In this document: in pieces, positions 1 through 12,718 of the stretch | How the letters are laid out: every line of letters starts with the position of its first letter | Position numbering within the stretch: position 1 is the stretch's first letter | Assembly (NCBI GenBank): GCA_037954235.1 | Contig: JBBMOA010000009.1 | Location: 25,942,126-26,006,125, forward strand | Source: Aulostomus chinensis | Lineage: Eukaryota; Chordata; Actinopteri; Syngnathiformes; Aulostomidae | Direction: 5' to 3' | DNA length: 64,000 bases | The notes under the pieces: generated by a model | Told to the model about the DNA's origin: nothing | Database searches by the model: none | The model's input: the letters and a program-made list of their open reading frames with translations, nothing else | Program-made: the position numbers and the translations under genes

Positions 1-319
1 CTCCAACAATAACACCAGAGGTGAGCTGCTTGGAGATACTCCGCCCAAATCTTAACCACCAAGACAAAATAAGTGATTTGAAATTTGACCAAAAAAAAAC
101 AAGAAACAAAAAACAACAATTGTGCAGTCGGCGGCGACGGTGCATCGGGACCGATCGCAGCATCGCCATCATTCACAGAACCGCTGAGCGAGCGACACCA
201 AGAAAAAGAAAGAAGAAGAAAAACATTCTCCAGTGTCAATCACATTTATGCTCCTGCTGGGTGACTTCATACCAGTGTCACATTACTACCAGGCCATTTC
301 AAGGGCACAAACAAGGGGC

Positions 320-351
<32 letters not shown>

Positions 352-376
352 GTGTAATTGACATGAAGCTCCTCAC
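1..376 (-). other. Partial rere intron, edge of window
   Basis: This is intron sequence downstream of the last coding exon. It contains an (ATC)n array at 321-351, about ten copies, lying 20 bases beyond the splice donor. No exon was recognised here on either strand. Confidence 0.8.
321..351. repeat. (ATC)n microsatellite
   Basis: About ten perfect copies of ATC lie close to the splice donor of the last coding exon. Confidence 0.95.
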
Positions 377-481
377 CTGGTCTCGGGGTTGTATCCCAGG
401 ATATAGAAAAAGGAGTCAATGCGGGCTTTGAACTCCCTGGCAGCAAATATGTCGGAGAAATGGGAAATGTTGCACTTCCCC
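377..481 (-). CDS. rere: rere coding exon 5: end of BAH domain, residues 214-249
   Basis: This 105-base exon completes Arg214, encodes GKCNISHFSDIFAAREFKAR and then IDSFFYILGYNPET (215-248), and supplies two bases of Arg249. This is the C-terminal part of the BAH domain, immediately before the linker to the ELM2 domain. The acceptor is TCCTCCCTCACAG|GGG and the donor is ACCAG|GTGAGG with GTGAGG at 371-376. It is the last coding exon in the window. The following exon, expected to begin with RLNSTQGEIRVG, is not found in bases 1-376 and must lie outside. Residue 235 is Ile, where I remember Val in human. Confidence 0.97.
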
Positions 482-2611
482 CTGTGAGGGAGGAGACGGG
501 CGTGATTAGACAAAAGCAAGAGGTGTGTATACGACAAAGTGATTGCCTAGCAGGAGACACACACATCCTAATTAGAGGCTCTTCATCTACTGGAGGTGAC
601 AACTACAGCAGCGTACGTCTCGTGGCTGTCAGAGCCTGCTGGCTTTACCGAGGGAAAACCAGGCTCAGGGCGAGTGAACCCGTAAACACCAGCCCGACAT
701 GTCAGCCCTTTCTTGCCTGCTGCAGCGGCGGCGTGGAAGTCAGATGCTGCAGAGATCTCCATCCCCACATCATTACCCCCCCAATGAGCTGAGAAGGCAG
801 AGGCTATGACCACATCTTGATACAATTTCCTGTTTCCAGCACCCCGGTGTCTGGCTCTATCAAAATAACAGGCATCACAGGCATATGAAGCTCGGCTGCC
901 TCGAAGAGAAGCAGCACCCCCCCCCCCCCCCGAAAGATTAAAGGGTGCTAAGGAGGGCTGTCTTCGGAGAGCTGCAGCATTACAGCATCCCCCTGGAATT
1001 CCCTTCCATTTATCTAAAGCCTGGAGAATGAGTCAAATCAAAGGGTGCACTGTGTAGGAGAAGTTGCAGCTAATTTGCCCTAAAATCAGTGGTTTCTGGG
1101 AGACATGGCTCTGACTGCTCGCCGCTCTGCTGCTCACAGATGGTTTCGGTTAAGAGAAAGGGGAAGTGGGAGGGGTGGTCAGCCTGGAACGGATGATGAG
1201 AGGGAGGCAGGATCAGAGGGGGAACACAGAATATCTGATATCAGACCAAGAGAATGATATTGCACGTCCTCTGGTCATTAAGCCCAGAGAGAGCGAGGAG
1301 CTGTCAGGTTTTAATCTCGAGGCTCCTGTTGCGACTCGTGTGTGACTCGACGACAAGAAGACTAGAAATCTTTCACCACTGGCGGCTGGCCAATAGAGGG
1401 CGCTAGGAACACTTGAGTCTCAGCAGGACCTTAACACTTAGAACTTTGCTAAAATGAGCATTTTAAGACAAATAATACATGAAATTCTGCCTGTTTCACT
1501 GACATCCTGCATTTTGTGTTGAATTGTGTTGGGATGGTGACTGAATATGGAACAAGAGGCTCCAAGTAGTTCATCTGTCAACAGCCGTCTCTGTCTTTAA
1601 CAGTATTGTGTTGACAACACAAACAAAGATAAATACAGATCAATGCTGATCCTCCGGGGCAAATAAGACACTTTGCAGACATTGGCTGTCAATCAAAACC
1701 GTGTTAGAAAACTTTCCCTACAGCATCACAACTGCAGTCCAGGCACCAGAGAGAAGTGATGATGATGTCAAAAACGTAGCAGCCTTGGGTTTGTATCTTT
1801 AGTAGCCACAGTAAGAGCAGCATGGAAGACAGCGGCAGTGTTTCTGTTGCATCTTTTGCCCCGGACTGTTTTTCAAACTCAGCCCCGACAAAACTATGTC
1901 AGAGCATCCCTGCTTGAACACTGACGGGTTGGATTTATGGCTGAGATGACATGAAGCCACAGAAGTTAGAGGCTACGAGCTTTCGTCGCCTCCATGTATA
2001 ATGTACATAGTGGAACGCTGACTGCCTGATGTATGCGTCCGAGATTAGAAGCGCTGGAAACCGGCCATAAATTACTGCGTTCGCTCAGGTTTTGTGTTCC
2101 CATCAATGGCACTGAAGTCAGCAAAGTGCCATTCCAATGTTCTGAGACTGAACACTGATTAAAGGTGTTCCCACTGCAGAAAATCCTGTTTTTTTAAACA
2201 AGTTCTCTGGCCAGAAGGAAGAGGGCATCACTCTATAAATGGACTGAGTAAATAAGAACCTGCTGGAGGGATGAAAGACAGGCTGCACATTTTCTTGAAA
2301 TAGATTTATAAACCTTTTTTGTTCGATAGTTGCTATGGCTCATGTCCAACCTGACAGACATTTTTCAAACCTCACGACAGGAAAAGAAGCGTCATTAAAG
2401 TGCCTGAGTGTTTCTTAGGGTCATAAAATTAAAATAAATCTTTAAAACAATGTCTACATGGAGACTGTTTTCACTGTTAACAGGGAAATGAAACAGAAAA
2501 GAAGCTGATTGCGACAAGTGTTCCTGTGCTTTACATGTGGGTTTGACATTGTGTGCTTTTATGTTTCTTGTGTGTGTGGGAGTGTGTGTCTGTGGATGTG
2601 CACGTGTTTAC
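482..2611 (-). other. rere intron, 2130 bases
   Basis: The intron is bounded by a GTAAAC donor at 2606-2611 and a CACAG acceptor at 482-486. It holds a C15 tract at 917-931. Otherwise it is unique-looking sequence with no large open frame, RNA gene or recognised mobile element. Confidence 0.9.
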
Positions 2612-2708
2612 CTGAGAGCAGCAGCATGATAAGTGTCCACATAGTCGGAGATGAAGAGTTCTCGACTCCTGACCACAGGGTCGGTGATCACCAGCTCCCG
2701 GCCAGAGT
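2612..2708 (-). CDS. rere: rere coding exon 4: BAH domain, residues 182-214
   Basis: This 97-base exon completes Asp182 and encodes SGRELVITDPVVRSRELFIS and then DYVDTYHAAAL (183-213) plus two bases of Arg214. The sequence is a near-identical match to the RERE BAH segment that precedes GKCNISH. The acceptor is TTTTTCCCTCGCAG|ACT and the donor is CTCAG|GTAAAC with GTAAAC at 2606-2611. The exon ends in phase 2. The preceding intron is only 1488 bases and carries one CA array at 2773-2795, just upstream of the acceptor. Confidence 0.97.
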
Positions 2709-2760
2709 CTGCGAGGGAAAAAATAAGTTTGATTGAATACACATCTTCATTACATTCTCT

Positions 2761-2762
2761 TG

Positions 2763-2795
<33 letters not shown>
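2761..2795. repeat. (CT)n(CA)n microsatellite
   Basis: A short CT tract is followed by about 11 CA copies, 53 bases upstream of the acceptor of the exon at 2612-2708. Confidence 0.9.
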
Positions 2796-3890
2796 GCACT
2801 CACAGCTAAAGATCGCCTAGCTCATCCATCTATGACTACAAGAGGAACGGAGACGAAGCAGCTCAGGTATGTGAAGACTGTGGGCTCAGTTCTGCATACT
2901 CCTGAAGTGAGGAGCACAGCCGCAGAGGTCAATATAACGGCAGATAATTCCATAAAGCCATAAACCGGGTTCCCCTGAGAGGAGGACATAAAGTTCAGTC
3001 CTCCAGTTAAATGACACTCGTGTGGGCTGAGATGCATCAGCGGCACCGAGGATGAGCTGGGGCTCTTTGATGACAAATGGCCCGGGCTGTGCCATGCTGT
3101 GGCCACTGCTCTCCGGCCTTGTGACATCAATTCTAATAACGCAGAGACCCTGCTGCAAGGACAGACGGCAGAGAGCACACACGGCGTTCTGTTGATAACC
3201 TGAATGACATACCTGAACTACAGCGACACTCTGTTGTAACTATGTCTGAATATGCATGTGACCTCCAGTTAGGAGATGTTTTTACAGAGTATATATTTAG
3301 AGTGGCCTGCATTCTGTGAAGCAAACTGAGACGAGCTCAGTCATTAGGGGCGCGATAGCTTCTGAGAGCTGCCAGCTGCTAACAGGATGTGTCAACAGGT
3401 GAGAGTGTTGTGAATATGTGTACACACTGACACTTTATCCTCAAAATGGAGTTTGAATAGAAGCTTTCAAAAGGGGAAACGCTCTCAAGAATCCGGAAAA
3501 ATAAAACGAAAATTAATGTGTGCTTTTAAGATAGACGAGGAGATCAAATTGTTTCAAAATATTGATTCAGTAGTCAAAACCAGGTGATCCGGGTCAAGTG
3601 TCAATGACATGCTTGTTTAATGTGCACCTTTTCCACAAGAGATGTACTCTGTGGGTTTTATGTATAAAGAAGTTGATTGAAAATTGTTTAGGAAAGAAAG
3701 ACACTCAGACAAAATGTGGAGAAACAAAAAAACATGTTGATCAGCTGATCTTTGCAATTAAAGCTCAGAAATAGATCTGATGTTCCTCCATGATGGATTC
3801 AAAATTATATTGCTGAAAAATAGCGCCAGCTTTTATGCTACTGTAGATGCAAGTGTGTTAAGAGGGTGATGATTCCCTCTGGCACTGTTG

Positions 3891-3920
3891 GTGTGTGTGT
3901 GTGTGTGTGTGTGTGCGCGC
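3891..3920. repeat. (GT)n(GC)n microsatellite
   Basis: A GT tract runs into GCGCGC, a Z-DNA-prone alternating purine-pyrimidine sequence. Confidence 0.9.
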
Positions 3921-4196
3921 TCAAGGGTCACATGGCATTGCAGGTTATTAACACTTGACAACACTTCTGTCTGGCCCGAAGGAGGGTTACCCGGGGAACA
4001 GCTCCGAGCTGCGGGATTGGCTCAGGTGCCTGGGACACTGTCTCCTGCTGTCTGTTTGAAATGTGCAGCTCACTCTTAAATCCCTCAAACTTCTAGAGAA
4101 CAGTGGAAGGACAGTGTGTGTGTGTGTGTGTCACACAGAATCACAGTACAGTGTGTCACTTCCTGTGTAAGAGTAATAAATACAATGCAGCCTCAC

Positions 4197-4302
4197 CGTT
4201 CTCATTGTTGCGATCCTGCACCAGGTGCTGGTAGACGGAGTCGGGCACCTCTGACTGGCGGTAGTACCATTTCACATTCATCAGCAGATGGTCCCGTTTA
4301 CT
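4197..4302 (-). CDS. rere: rere coding exon 3: BAH domain, residues 147-181
   Basis: This 106-base exon encodes SKRDHLLMNVKWYYRQSEVP and then DSVYQHLVQDRNNEN, plus the first base of Asp182. The WYYRQSE motif is a hallmark of the BAH fold in RERE and related BAH-ELM2-SANT proteins such as MTA family members. The acceptor is GTGTTGCAG|AGT and the donor is AACG|GTGAGG with GTGAGG at 4191-4196. It joins in phase with exons on both sides. The residue after Arg177 is Asn, where I remember His in mammals; that comparison is from memory. Confidence 0.97.
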
Positions 4303-5589
4303 CTGCAACACAGAGAGACACGGAGTGTGTGAGTGAGTGAGCGGGGAGGGGGAGAACAGATATCATTCTGCCTGATAACGACGTCACAAACTGGCCTCCT
4401 GGCAAACGGGATGCTGTGCAGATGCGTTGTTTACGACTCATGCAGGCTGAAGCCAAAAAGGCATGCTGGGAGACTAAGTCAATTAAAAAGGGATTGCAGA
4501 GCATTTAGAGCTTTAATAAAGCAAACAGTGGGACGGCCGCTTCTGCTGGAGGAGTGGAGGGAGGAACATGAGCAGGGTGCTGAGTTTTGTCTTCTGCAAA
4601 TCTGTCCTCTGCCCAAGTTGCTCTTCACTTTCATACAATAATCAAATCAGCTATTAAAGGATTCTTAATCTCACTCATACAGAGAGGTACAGTGCACTCC
4701 CTTTCAGACCTCAAGACTTTACACTCCCAGTGCTGCCACCTACTGGCTTTCTCATGAAGTACAGTTGAGCAGAGGACTGTCATTCCTGAGATGGCCAGCA
4801 AGTGGAAGCACTGAGGTGAGGAGAGAGCTCTTCAAGGGCCAGTCAGTGAAAAAAAGAGAAGGTAAAAGAGGGTGGGAAATGGTTGAAAGAGAGGCCAGCG
4901 CTGAGGTGAGGGATGAAAAGGGCAAAATACTGTTTTCATTTCATGTTATAAAATATTTATTGTGCCCTCACATGAGCGCAGCTGACCGTCACAGTGGTTT
5001 GAAAGAACATTTGAGAGGCTGCTGGGCTAGGGGCTGAACTGCGACACAATCCTATTGGCCCCGGCCGACTACACTCGAGAGTACTGCACTGCAAAATTCT
5101 ACACTGAGACTGGGACACCTGCACCACGGCTGACACCACCCATTAAGTAAAGAGATGAGAATATGGAAGAAATGAGAGAGAAAACAAATCTGTGGCAATC
5201 CAAGTCAGACAGTTTTACACCCTCTCTTTCCAGGATTGTGTGTGTGTGTGTGTGTGTGTACAGGAACATGAGGTCAGAGTTAAGATATTTAAAGCCTTTA
5301 GAGTACATTGTTCTGTTATGTCACAGGGGAGGAGGCTGAGCATACACACAGCCCAGCAAATCACCTCCCTAAACGCCCAAAGCCCACCGCTGGTTTTCTC
5401 ATTCTCTCCATTCCTGTCCCCTCCTTCTCATTCCAAACACCACTCTCCATTTTCTTCTCTCCATTCCTCCCTTTCTCCAACCTTGAGCATGGAGGAGGAA
5501 TGAGTGAGTGAGCCTGGACGTGTTAAATAGCAGCTGGCACACAGTCAGTCAGCTGCATGAACTGCTCTGGACGATTGTTGCTCGCACGC

Positions 5590-5594
<5 letters not shown>

Positions 5595-5648
<54 letters not shown>
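5595..5648. repeat. (CA)27 microsatellite
   Basis: A perfect CA array, preceded by interrupted CACG units. Confidence 0.95.
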
Positions 5649-5651
<3 letters not shown>

Positions 5652-5747
5652 CTTGTGATTCAACAGAGCCACACTGATGGACTGAGACACAGACCCCCGA
5701 GCAAAGTAGTCACACTGTATTTTAAATCTGTGCAATGACGTCAAGTC

Positions 5748-5777
5748 CCTCCTCCTCCTCCTCCTCCTCCTCCTCCT
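5748..5777. repeat. (CCT)10 microsatellite
   Basis: Ten perfect CCT copies, a pyrimidine tract on the plus strand. Confidence 0.95.
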
Positions 5778-7794
5778 GGCAGTCAGCCCACCCATCCCAG
5801 TCTCTTGTCTGTCCAGTGTACAGACACTGTTGCCTTCTAGACTAACAGGCAGCCTGCCACAGCAAAACAAGCAGTTATTCATAATTAATACTTTAAGGAG
5901 ACTGTAAATGCTGCTAGTGTGCTACCTGAACATTTCATTTTCTGCTTGTAAAACAGAAAATCTGCGGGATTTCGGAGAGCTGGAACACAGAGAGTTTGGT
6001 GCAAACAGAAAAGCGGGTGTGTGCACGCACACACACGCACAATAAGAGTGTATTATGTTAAATCAACCAAACAGTTAGAAGAAAAGAGAAAATGTTACTT
6101 CAGCTATCATCAGCGTCCTCATCATCACTACCAAATAGCTGCTGCTCTCCCACAGCACAATGCTGCTCAGAAGCTCAGTGGTGTTAAGCCCTCTCAGGCA
6201 AAAGTGGGAGGGAGATGGAGAGGAAAGACTGAGTGCGCAACATATGGAGCGTGTAGTGGGAGTGAAGCATAGCTTTCAATTATCACAACCCTATAAACAT
6301 GTGGGGTGGAAAAATGAGTAGATAAAGCGAGGAGAAAATGAAGGGTGGATGATAGACGGCGCAAGAGTCGCCATACCAACCACTAGTTGTATTGTCTGGC
6401 TTTTGCTGAGCCTGCCTCAGAAAACGACAGAGACAGGGAACCACAATGCTGAATTGATTAGAGGCATTCCTCGCTGCCTGTAGTGAACTGAGCCCAGCAC
6501 AGTGTCGGCCATCTTTTTCTGTCCTGCCAGAGGCTAAACATGGCCCTGCCCTCCCTCCTCCTGAGCCCTAAACCCTGGGAATGCTGCTCACTACTGAGAA
6601 GTAAAAAGACTTACTAACCTACTACTGAGGAAAAAAAAGAAGAGAGAGTAATAAGAGGAGAGTGCGCAAAGATGCAGAGTGAAGTAGATAGAGGAGAAAA
6701 TGAGGAGGGGCTGGATTAAGGTAGGAGGAGCAGGACCTTCTCATTTCCTCAGGTTCACAATGACATCTATCCTCACGCTACTGTGAGACCCCCGAGGGCA
6801 CAAGGACTGCCCTTCATTCAGTGAGCAGATATAAATCAGAAACTCATGCTTCAGGCCTGAACACAGTGGTCCTCCTCTCACTGCCTGGGCTGTGGCATTC
6901 TCAGGGGCACTAACCAGACCAGAGGGCCCACCACTCAGCAGGCCCTATCAGGGTTTGGACCAGAACAAAGTTTATCTCTATTAATAAACAAAGTGAATGC
7001 ATTCAGTACTCCTCTAAAAGTGGCGAAGACAAGCCCGGCATTATGCGAGTAAGTTAACTCGCCCTCTGACTAGCTTCAGGCGCCTGGCCCCTTGGATCCA
7101 TTATGGCTGTGCAGTTTTCTTTGTGTGGTTGCATGTGTGTGCAGTCAGCTCTAAAGCTGGGGCCCCTGTGTACCACCACGCCACAACAAAGAAAGGAGAG
7201 AAAGAGGGAAATACAGAGGTCAGACTCTCCCTCTTTCCAAGGAAATGCTTAAAATTTTGTAAAAAGGTACACCTTGAACACCTACTGACTGTGGGATTAA
7301 TTCCAAGTTTTCAAACAAGCGTGTGAAATCAATACGGTGCCAAACCACCGACAAGGCAAATACTTTGTCCTGTGTGTTATTCAGTGATTAGGAGACCCAA
7401 CATTTATAATGTGCAGCCTCGGCTGTGACAAAACTAATGAAACCTTGTGACAACCTGTAACCCACAAACCTAATGCCCTACTCCTCCTCTTCCTCCTCTT
7501 CTTCCTCCTTCTCCCCTCCCTGCACTGTAACACTAGAGCTTTGCTTTAAACAAAACCAGACCCTCCTGCTCCCACACGACAGGCCCCCAGCGCACCTCGT
7601 TAACAGGAAACCTCTGTTTATTTTCTCTGCTTTTCAAACACTCTCTTCTTCCTCTGCTAACCCTGTTAGTGCCCCCCCCTTCACTGGTGACATCAGCAAG
7701 CAGGATCTATGACTTCCTTCAGGAGGTGGCAGCCAGAAGTAAAGGAAGGAAAGACAGATCCCAAACACACAGACAAAGGAGACGGCGGAGAGCG

Positions 7795-7817
7795 AGGGAG
7801 GGAGGGAGGGAGGGAGG
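7795..7817. repeat. (GGGA)n tract
   Basis: Five to six tandem GGGA units within a longer purine-rich block. Confidence 0.9.
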
Positions 7818-8224
7818 AGGTCAAACAGACAGGAGCAGCAGCAACAGCGGCAGCTCAGTGTTAGCGAGGAATGTCAAGCAGTTCAGCTAGGCTAGCAGGC
7901 TGCTGCGCTAACAGCTTAGTTAGCTAACGCCCCCGGGGCAGGGGAGGCTCAGGCATAGTAGATCAGGGCTGGTATCCTTGTGACATTGACAGGCGAAGGC
8001 TCAAAATGGCACAGAGGGCCAACACGGGGGGTGGGGGTGTGTGTGAGACTGTTCACCTCTCCCACCACAAGGGGAGAGTAAGCACAACCAAAGAACAAAA
8101 GGCTGATTGTGGCATTCGGAGGCAAAGATGGGATCTGGGAGGACTAATCTTCTCCTGCGACATGATAAGATTAGAGAGGGGAGGCAGGAAGAGCTGGCTG
8201 GGAAGATCATACATACACTTGCAT

Positions 8225-8226
<2 letters not shown>

Positions 8227-8262
<36 letters not shown>

Positions 8263-8277
8263 TCACACACACACACA
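8227..8277. repeat. (CA)n microsatellite, interrupted
   Basis: A CA array with GCAC and ACTC interruptions near its right end. A TG array follows at about 8438-8479. Confidence 0.95.
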
Positions 8278-8604
8278 AAGATGATGGATCTGATTGGAAG
8301 GGTTTTCCACTCAGATTTCGGTCTTCATTTTCCTTCGTTCTCTCCCTTATTTTCTCTGAGACAGAGAGATCTGCCAGCACACCAACACTAAATAAGCACT
8401 TCCATCTGGACGACAGAACACACACTCAAAAACTGGATGTGTGTGTGTGTGTGTGCACGTGTGTGTGTGTGTATACACACACCAGTGAGGTAGAAGTATC
8501 TGCTGTGCTCATGGAATCTTCAACATCTCAGTGACTGACAAAGTAGATTGTTAAAAAGAAATGCCAGCATGCTGTGTGAAAACACACAAGCGAGTGCACT
8601 CTCA

Positions 8605-8614
<10 letters not shown>

Positions 8615-8653
<39 letters not shown>
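8615..8653. repeat. (CA)n microsatellite
   Basis: About 19 CA copies preceded by a CT tract. Confidence 0.95.
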
Positions 8654-8654
<1 letters not shown>

Positions 8655-9965
8655 TAACAGGCTATCAGGAATAAGCATCACTATTCTTCTCCCAGAGCTT
8701 CAGTGGGCAGGCTGGGACTGTGTGTCAGAGGGAAGAGAAGGCACCTCTAAATCAGGCTGTCACAGCAGCAGCAGGACCTCACTCCCCTCCTCACATGCAC
8801 ACTTGGCCTCTCCGAGGAAGGAAGAATAACCTGGCCATCAAGCCTTCTTCTCTTCGGCACATATAATAACACTAAACAAATGCTGATTATACTGTTAGTG
8901 AAGAGTAAAAGCCTGCTTCCCCGCCTGGCAACAAGAACAAACGGAGAGAGTGTGTGAAGCAGAGGAGAGGAGGGGCCGAGGTGAGTCCCAGCTGTGGTGG
9001 CGGTGGCGCTAGCAGGACCTTTGTGCCGTGCCTACACAGGGGTGTCTCTCCCTCTGCCTCTCTTTGGCTTGACCTGTTTAGATATTAAATCGGCGCCCTC
9101 TGCTTTGAACACACTGGGCCCATCTGTCAGCCCGGCTCCATATTGGATTGGATGAGCATTAGTCGTTTCAAAGTGGGCAGATTTGCTCGTGTTGCTCTGT
9201 TGTGTTTGTGTGCGCCTTTGAACATGAGCACCCATGCCTGCTTTAAATTCGAAACCGCTTTTTAAGGAAACCATCAGGCATGCATGAGTGAATTTGAGAC
9301 AGATTCTCAAGTTGTTTCATTTGACGAATTGACACAAAAATGTCATCTGGGCAAAAGACAGAAGGATGGTGGCAGAAGAAAGAAATGGAGGACAGGGGTT
9401 GAGTCATGTGGAGCCTACAGATGATACTAATTTAGACTTGAGGGCTCAAGGCCTCTGCTGGTGGATCATACTGCCAACCACAGGCGCGCTTTACACTCTG
9501 GAGAGTCACAAGCACCACACATGACTGCAACATTGGAGGTCGAGCTCATCACGCTGATAACAAACTTTTGTGTTAGTTCTTCTGACATTAGTGCAGCCAG
9601 TGTTCGTCTGCAGAAGTACACACAAACGTCAAACTCGGGTGGATCGTGGGTCAAAGAACAACACATTCCATTTGGGCTGGATCCATTTAACATTTTGGTG
9701 TGAGCTCCCCTGAGTGCACTTCTCTTTTCATACGAGTCCCAGTGGGAGAAGGTAAATCAATAGTAGAAGTAATAAGAAAACTGATGATTTTGACCACATT
9801 AGCCTCTCCTAAGACAGAGAGGCAGTTTAGAATCAAGCACACCAACCTTGACTGCTCGCTCCATAAAATAGCCAGCCGGTGTCCAAATTCAATATTTGTC
9901 TTTGCCTTGTACCTCACTTCTGCTGCACAGTGATTTTAGCCAAGACATTTAATATTAGTACTCAT

Positions 9966-10000
9966 AGAGAGAGAGAGAGAGAGAGAGAGAAAGAAAGAGA
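9966..10000. repeat. (GA)n polypurine tract
   Basis: A perfect GA array followed by AAAG units. Confidence 0.95.
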
Positions 10001-10515
10001 ATTCAAAGAGTCCGTTCACCACTAATGACAATAATCTGCAGAGTACAGAGCACCAAGGACCCAACCACTTCTGTTCACCGATTTAAACTTCACACAAACA
10101 CACTACACAGGTCTGTCTTCCATCTTTTTGAGGCTACAGACAGAATTCCTCCCAGCACTAGCAGGGTATAGACTAGAATGCAGATCCAAGTGAGACTTCA
10201 AACGCAGGCTGTGCGAGGACAGATGGAGGCGGTTAGGAAGAGCTCATATCTGGGTGTTCACATCATAATACTGACTTTATTTCTCTCCCTCTCAGCCAGA
10301 CATACAGTTATAGCCTGCCAGAAAACATTGTCATTTCTGCCTTCAGCCTTTCATTTGGGAGCTCCAAAGCCATCGCGCTTTGATACTAGGTTTCCTCTGC
10401 GTGTGTGTGTGTGTGTGTTCGCCAGCGAGTGTGTGCGTACAGCTCAGGATGTTCACTTGAGAGTGGAGACTTGTCTGGTCTCAAGGTAATACCCATGAGT
10501 CAGGATTCAGAGCAA

Positions 10516-10516
<1 letters not shown>

Positions 10517-10552
<36 letters not shown>
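10517..10552. repeat. (CA)n microsatellite
   Basis: About 18 perfect AC copies. Confidence 0.95.
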
Positions 10553-10554
<2 letters not shown>

Positions 10555-10850
10555 ATGGAGTTGTTTTGGACGACACAGGCTCCCTTTGTGTAGTGCAAAG
10601 TGTTGAACCTGCCTGGTGTTTTGTTTGGAAGGCCATTTGCCTGTGATCCATTGTGTTAGCTTTTCCTTGTTAGCATAGCCCGGGGAGCTAATGAGACCTC
10701 TTACCAACACTGACTGGACTACTGTGACGGGGGGGGGGGGCTGCTCACAGACAGAGAGGGGCGTGTATTACGGATATGAATATCAGCCTCTTTGTATGTG
10801 TGCGGACTTGTCATATTGGATGTCTGCCTAGCTGGTTAATCCGGACCCTT

Positions 10851-10883
10851 TGTGTGTGTGTGTGTGTGTGGGGGGGGGGGGGG
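10851..10883. repeat. (TG)n followed by G-run
   Basis: Ten TG copies merge directly into a run of 13 or more G. Confidence 0.95.
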
Positions 10884-10967
10884 CTGTCGGCTGAGGGAAG
10901 CTTGCGTAAGTTAATGCTAATCGATCTCCCCACTGGTTTAAGCACATCCGCGCGTGCATGCATACGC

Positions 10968-11042
<75 letters not shown>
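10968..11042. repeat. (TA)n(CA)n compound microsatellite
   Basis: About ten AT/TA units change cleanly into about 26 CA units. The same compound arrangement recurs at 26516-26572. Confidence 0.95.
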
Positions 11043-11045
<3 letters not shown>

Positions 11046-12394
11046 GCCTGTATTCACATATACATTAAAATTTCAAGCTAAAGTGTAGGTGAATGTATTA
11101 GTGATAACTGTGCAAATTAAAGATGATTTGCTGCAGGAAATGTGTGGGAAGACTGGACACGATGCATGTGTAGTATATTATCAGCATCTCACCAGGGAGT
11201 CAGAAAGATGTTATGTACATATGAGGTGTGTGGTTCAAAGACTGACAGTATGTGTGTGTGTGTGTGTGTCTGTGTTCAGGAAGATAGAGCGTTAGTAAAA
11301 AAGGGAAAGAGTGTGTGTGCGTATGTGTGTGTGAATGCTTTGGAGGTTTTCTCCTTGTAAGAGCAGCTGTCAGGCCATCAGAGGAGTGTCTACAAGGAGT
11401 TTGTGTGTGAGTGACAGATACTGAGAAACTGTGAGGCTTCTTGGGTGTGTGTTGCTCTCTCTAGTCAGCAAATATCACCATACACAGCGAAAAGGAATAT
11501 TCCTGATCCTTCTCATACACGGTGGTCAGGGTCTGAAATTAACACCTGCCAAGCACCAAATACAGGTAGATTTTCTCTTTTTGGGGAGTAAATCTTAGAA
11601 GGCTATCCCCCTCAAACAGAACGGAGGTTTGGAAATGAAACAGAGAGAAGAAAGAAGTGGAAGAGAACGAGACAGGCAGAGAGAGGGAGGTTTGGAGACA
11701 AAGGGCTGGCGGCAATATGATGCTGCCGTGATAAGTTGTTTGTTGCCAGTGTGACAGAAAAGAAGTTACCTGAACATAACTCCAGCTCGATGAGTGCTTT
11801 GCTATTGGTGGAGCCTCGCAAAGAGGGCGGCACACACACGACATGGAACTTTTTGAGCCGTTTACAGACTTGAACTGGTTAACCAGTGCTCCACATATTG
11901 AAGTCATTTTGCTTCATTAGAAAACATTAATACCTCTACAGAATGTTCAGAATGAAATGTGTTACTCAAGACGGAAATTGTTATTTTGGCCAGTAAAAAA
12001 ACAAAACAAAAACTGGGTGGGTCAAAAAGTTGATTTCAGACACCGACTGCAATGCCCATTTCAGCATAAAAAGAAAAAGGAAGAACACACACGCGCACAT
12101 ACACACACACAAACGAGAGAGAGGTGATACAAAGCTGGAAGTGGAGGCATACAAGCCAGCAGGAGGGAAGCTCAGAAACACACAAACAGATCTTAACGCT
12201 GCGTGTAAAACCAGACAGGCAGCATTGCACGCGGCCTTGAGGAGCTCCTATCGCCACGAGCTCAAGCAGTTGTGATTGTATTGTTTTATCTGGCCACTGC
12301 TTCTGAAGATATCCATCTCAGTCCACCCCCACCACTATCTGTTTGTCTGAAGGTGACCTTGCCTGTCAGTCTCTAGTGATGACACTGGCACTAT

Positions 12395-12420
12395 CTGTGT
12401 GTGTGTGTGTGTGTGTGTGT
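12395..12420. repeat. (TG)n microsatellite
   Basis: About 13 perfect TG copies. Confidence 0.9.
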
Positions 12421-12658
12421 TAGCCAGACATGAACCCAGCAGTGGGTGGTCTGTCCAACACACTTTCTTTGTACAACATGCAAATAATCACATGCAAATT
12501 ACCCACCCATGTGTGATGATGTATCAGTGCGGATGCAAATACAGTCACAGCAGATGCTTATGGTTACAAAAAAATGTACAGGTCAGTTACAGCTCACACG
12601 AAAATCAAGCAGCTACTTGCAGCAACTGTCAACTGAATAGTTGAGAAGAATGTGATCG

Positions 12659-12661
<3 letters not shown>

Positions 12662-12716
<55 letters not shown>
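12662..12716. repeat. (CA)n microsatellite
   Basis: About 27 perfect CA copies. Confidence 0.95.

Positions 12717-12718
<2 letters not shown>

Larger units (their letters stand above)
2709..4196 (-). other. rere intron, 1488 bases
   Basis: The intron is bounded by GTGAGG at 4191-4196 and CGCAG at 2709-2713. It contains a CT/CA array at 2761-2795, a GT/GC array at 3891-3920 and a short TG array near 4113-4131. Nothing coding was recognised. Confidence 0.9.

Noticed and set aside
5508..5882. Frames made of Thr-His, Cys-Val or Arg repeats at this and many other CA/TG/CCT arrays
   Set aside because: These are translations of microsatellites, not genes.
11612..11907. Minus-strand frame followed by a CAG|GTAACT donor near 11769
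   Set aside because: No acceptor in a suitable position and no similarity to RERE or any other protein.
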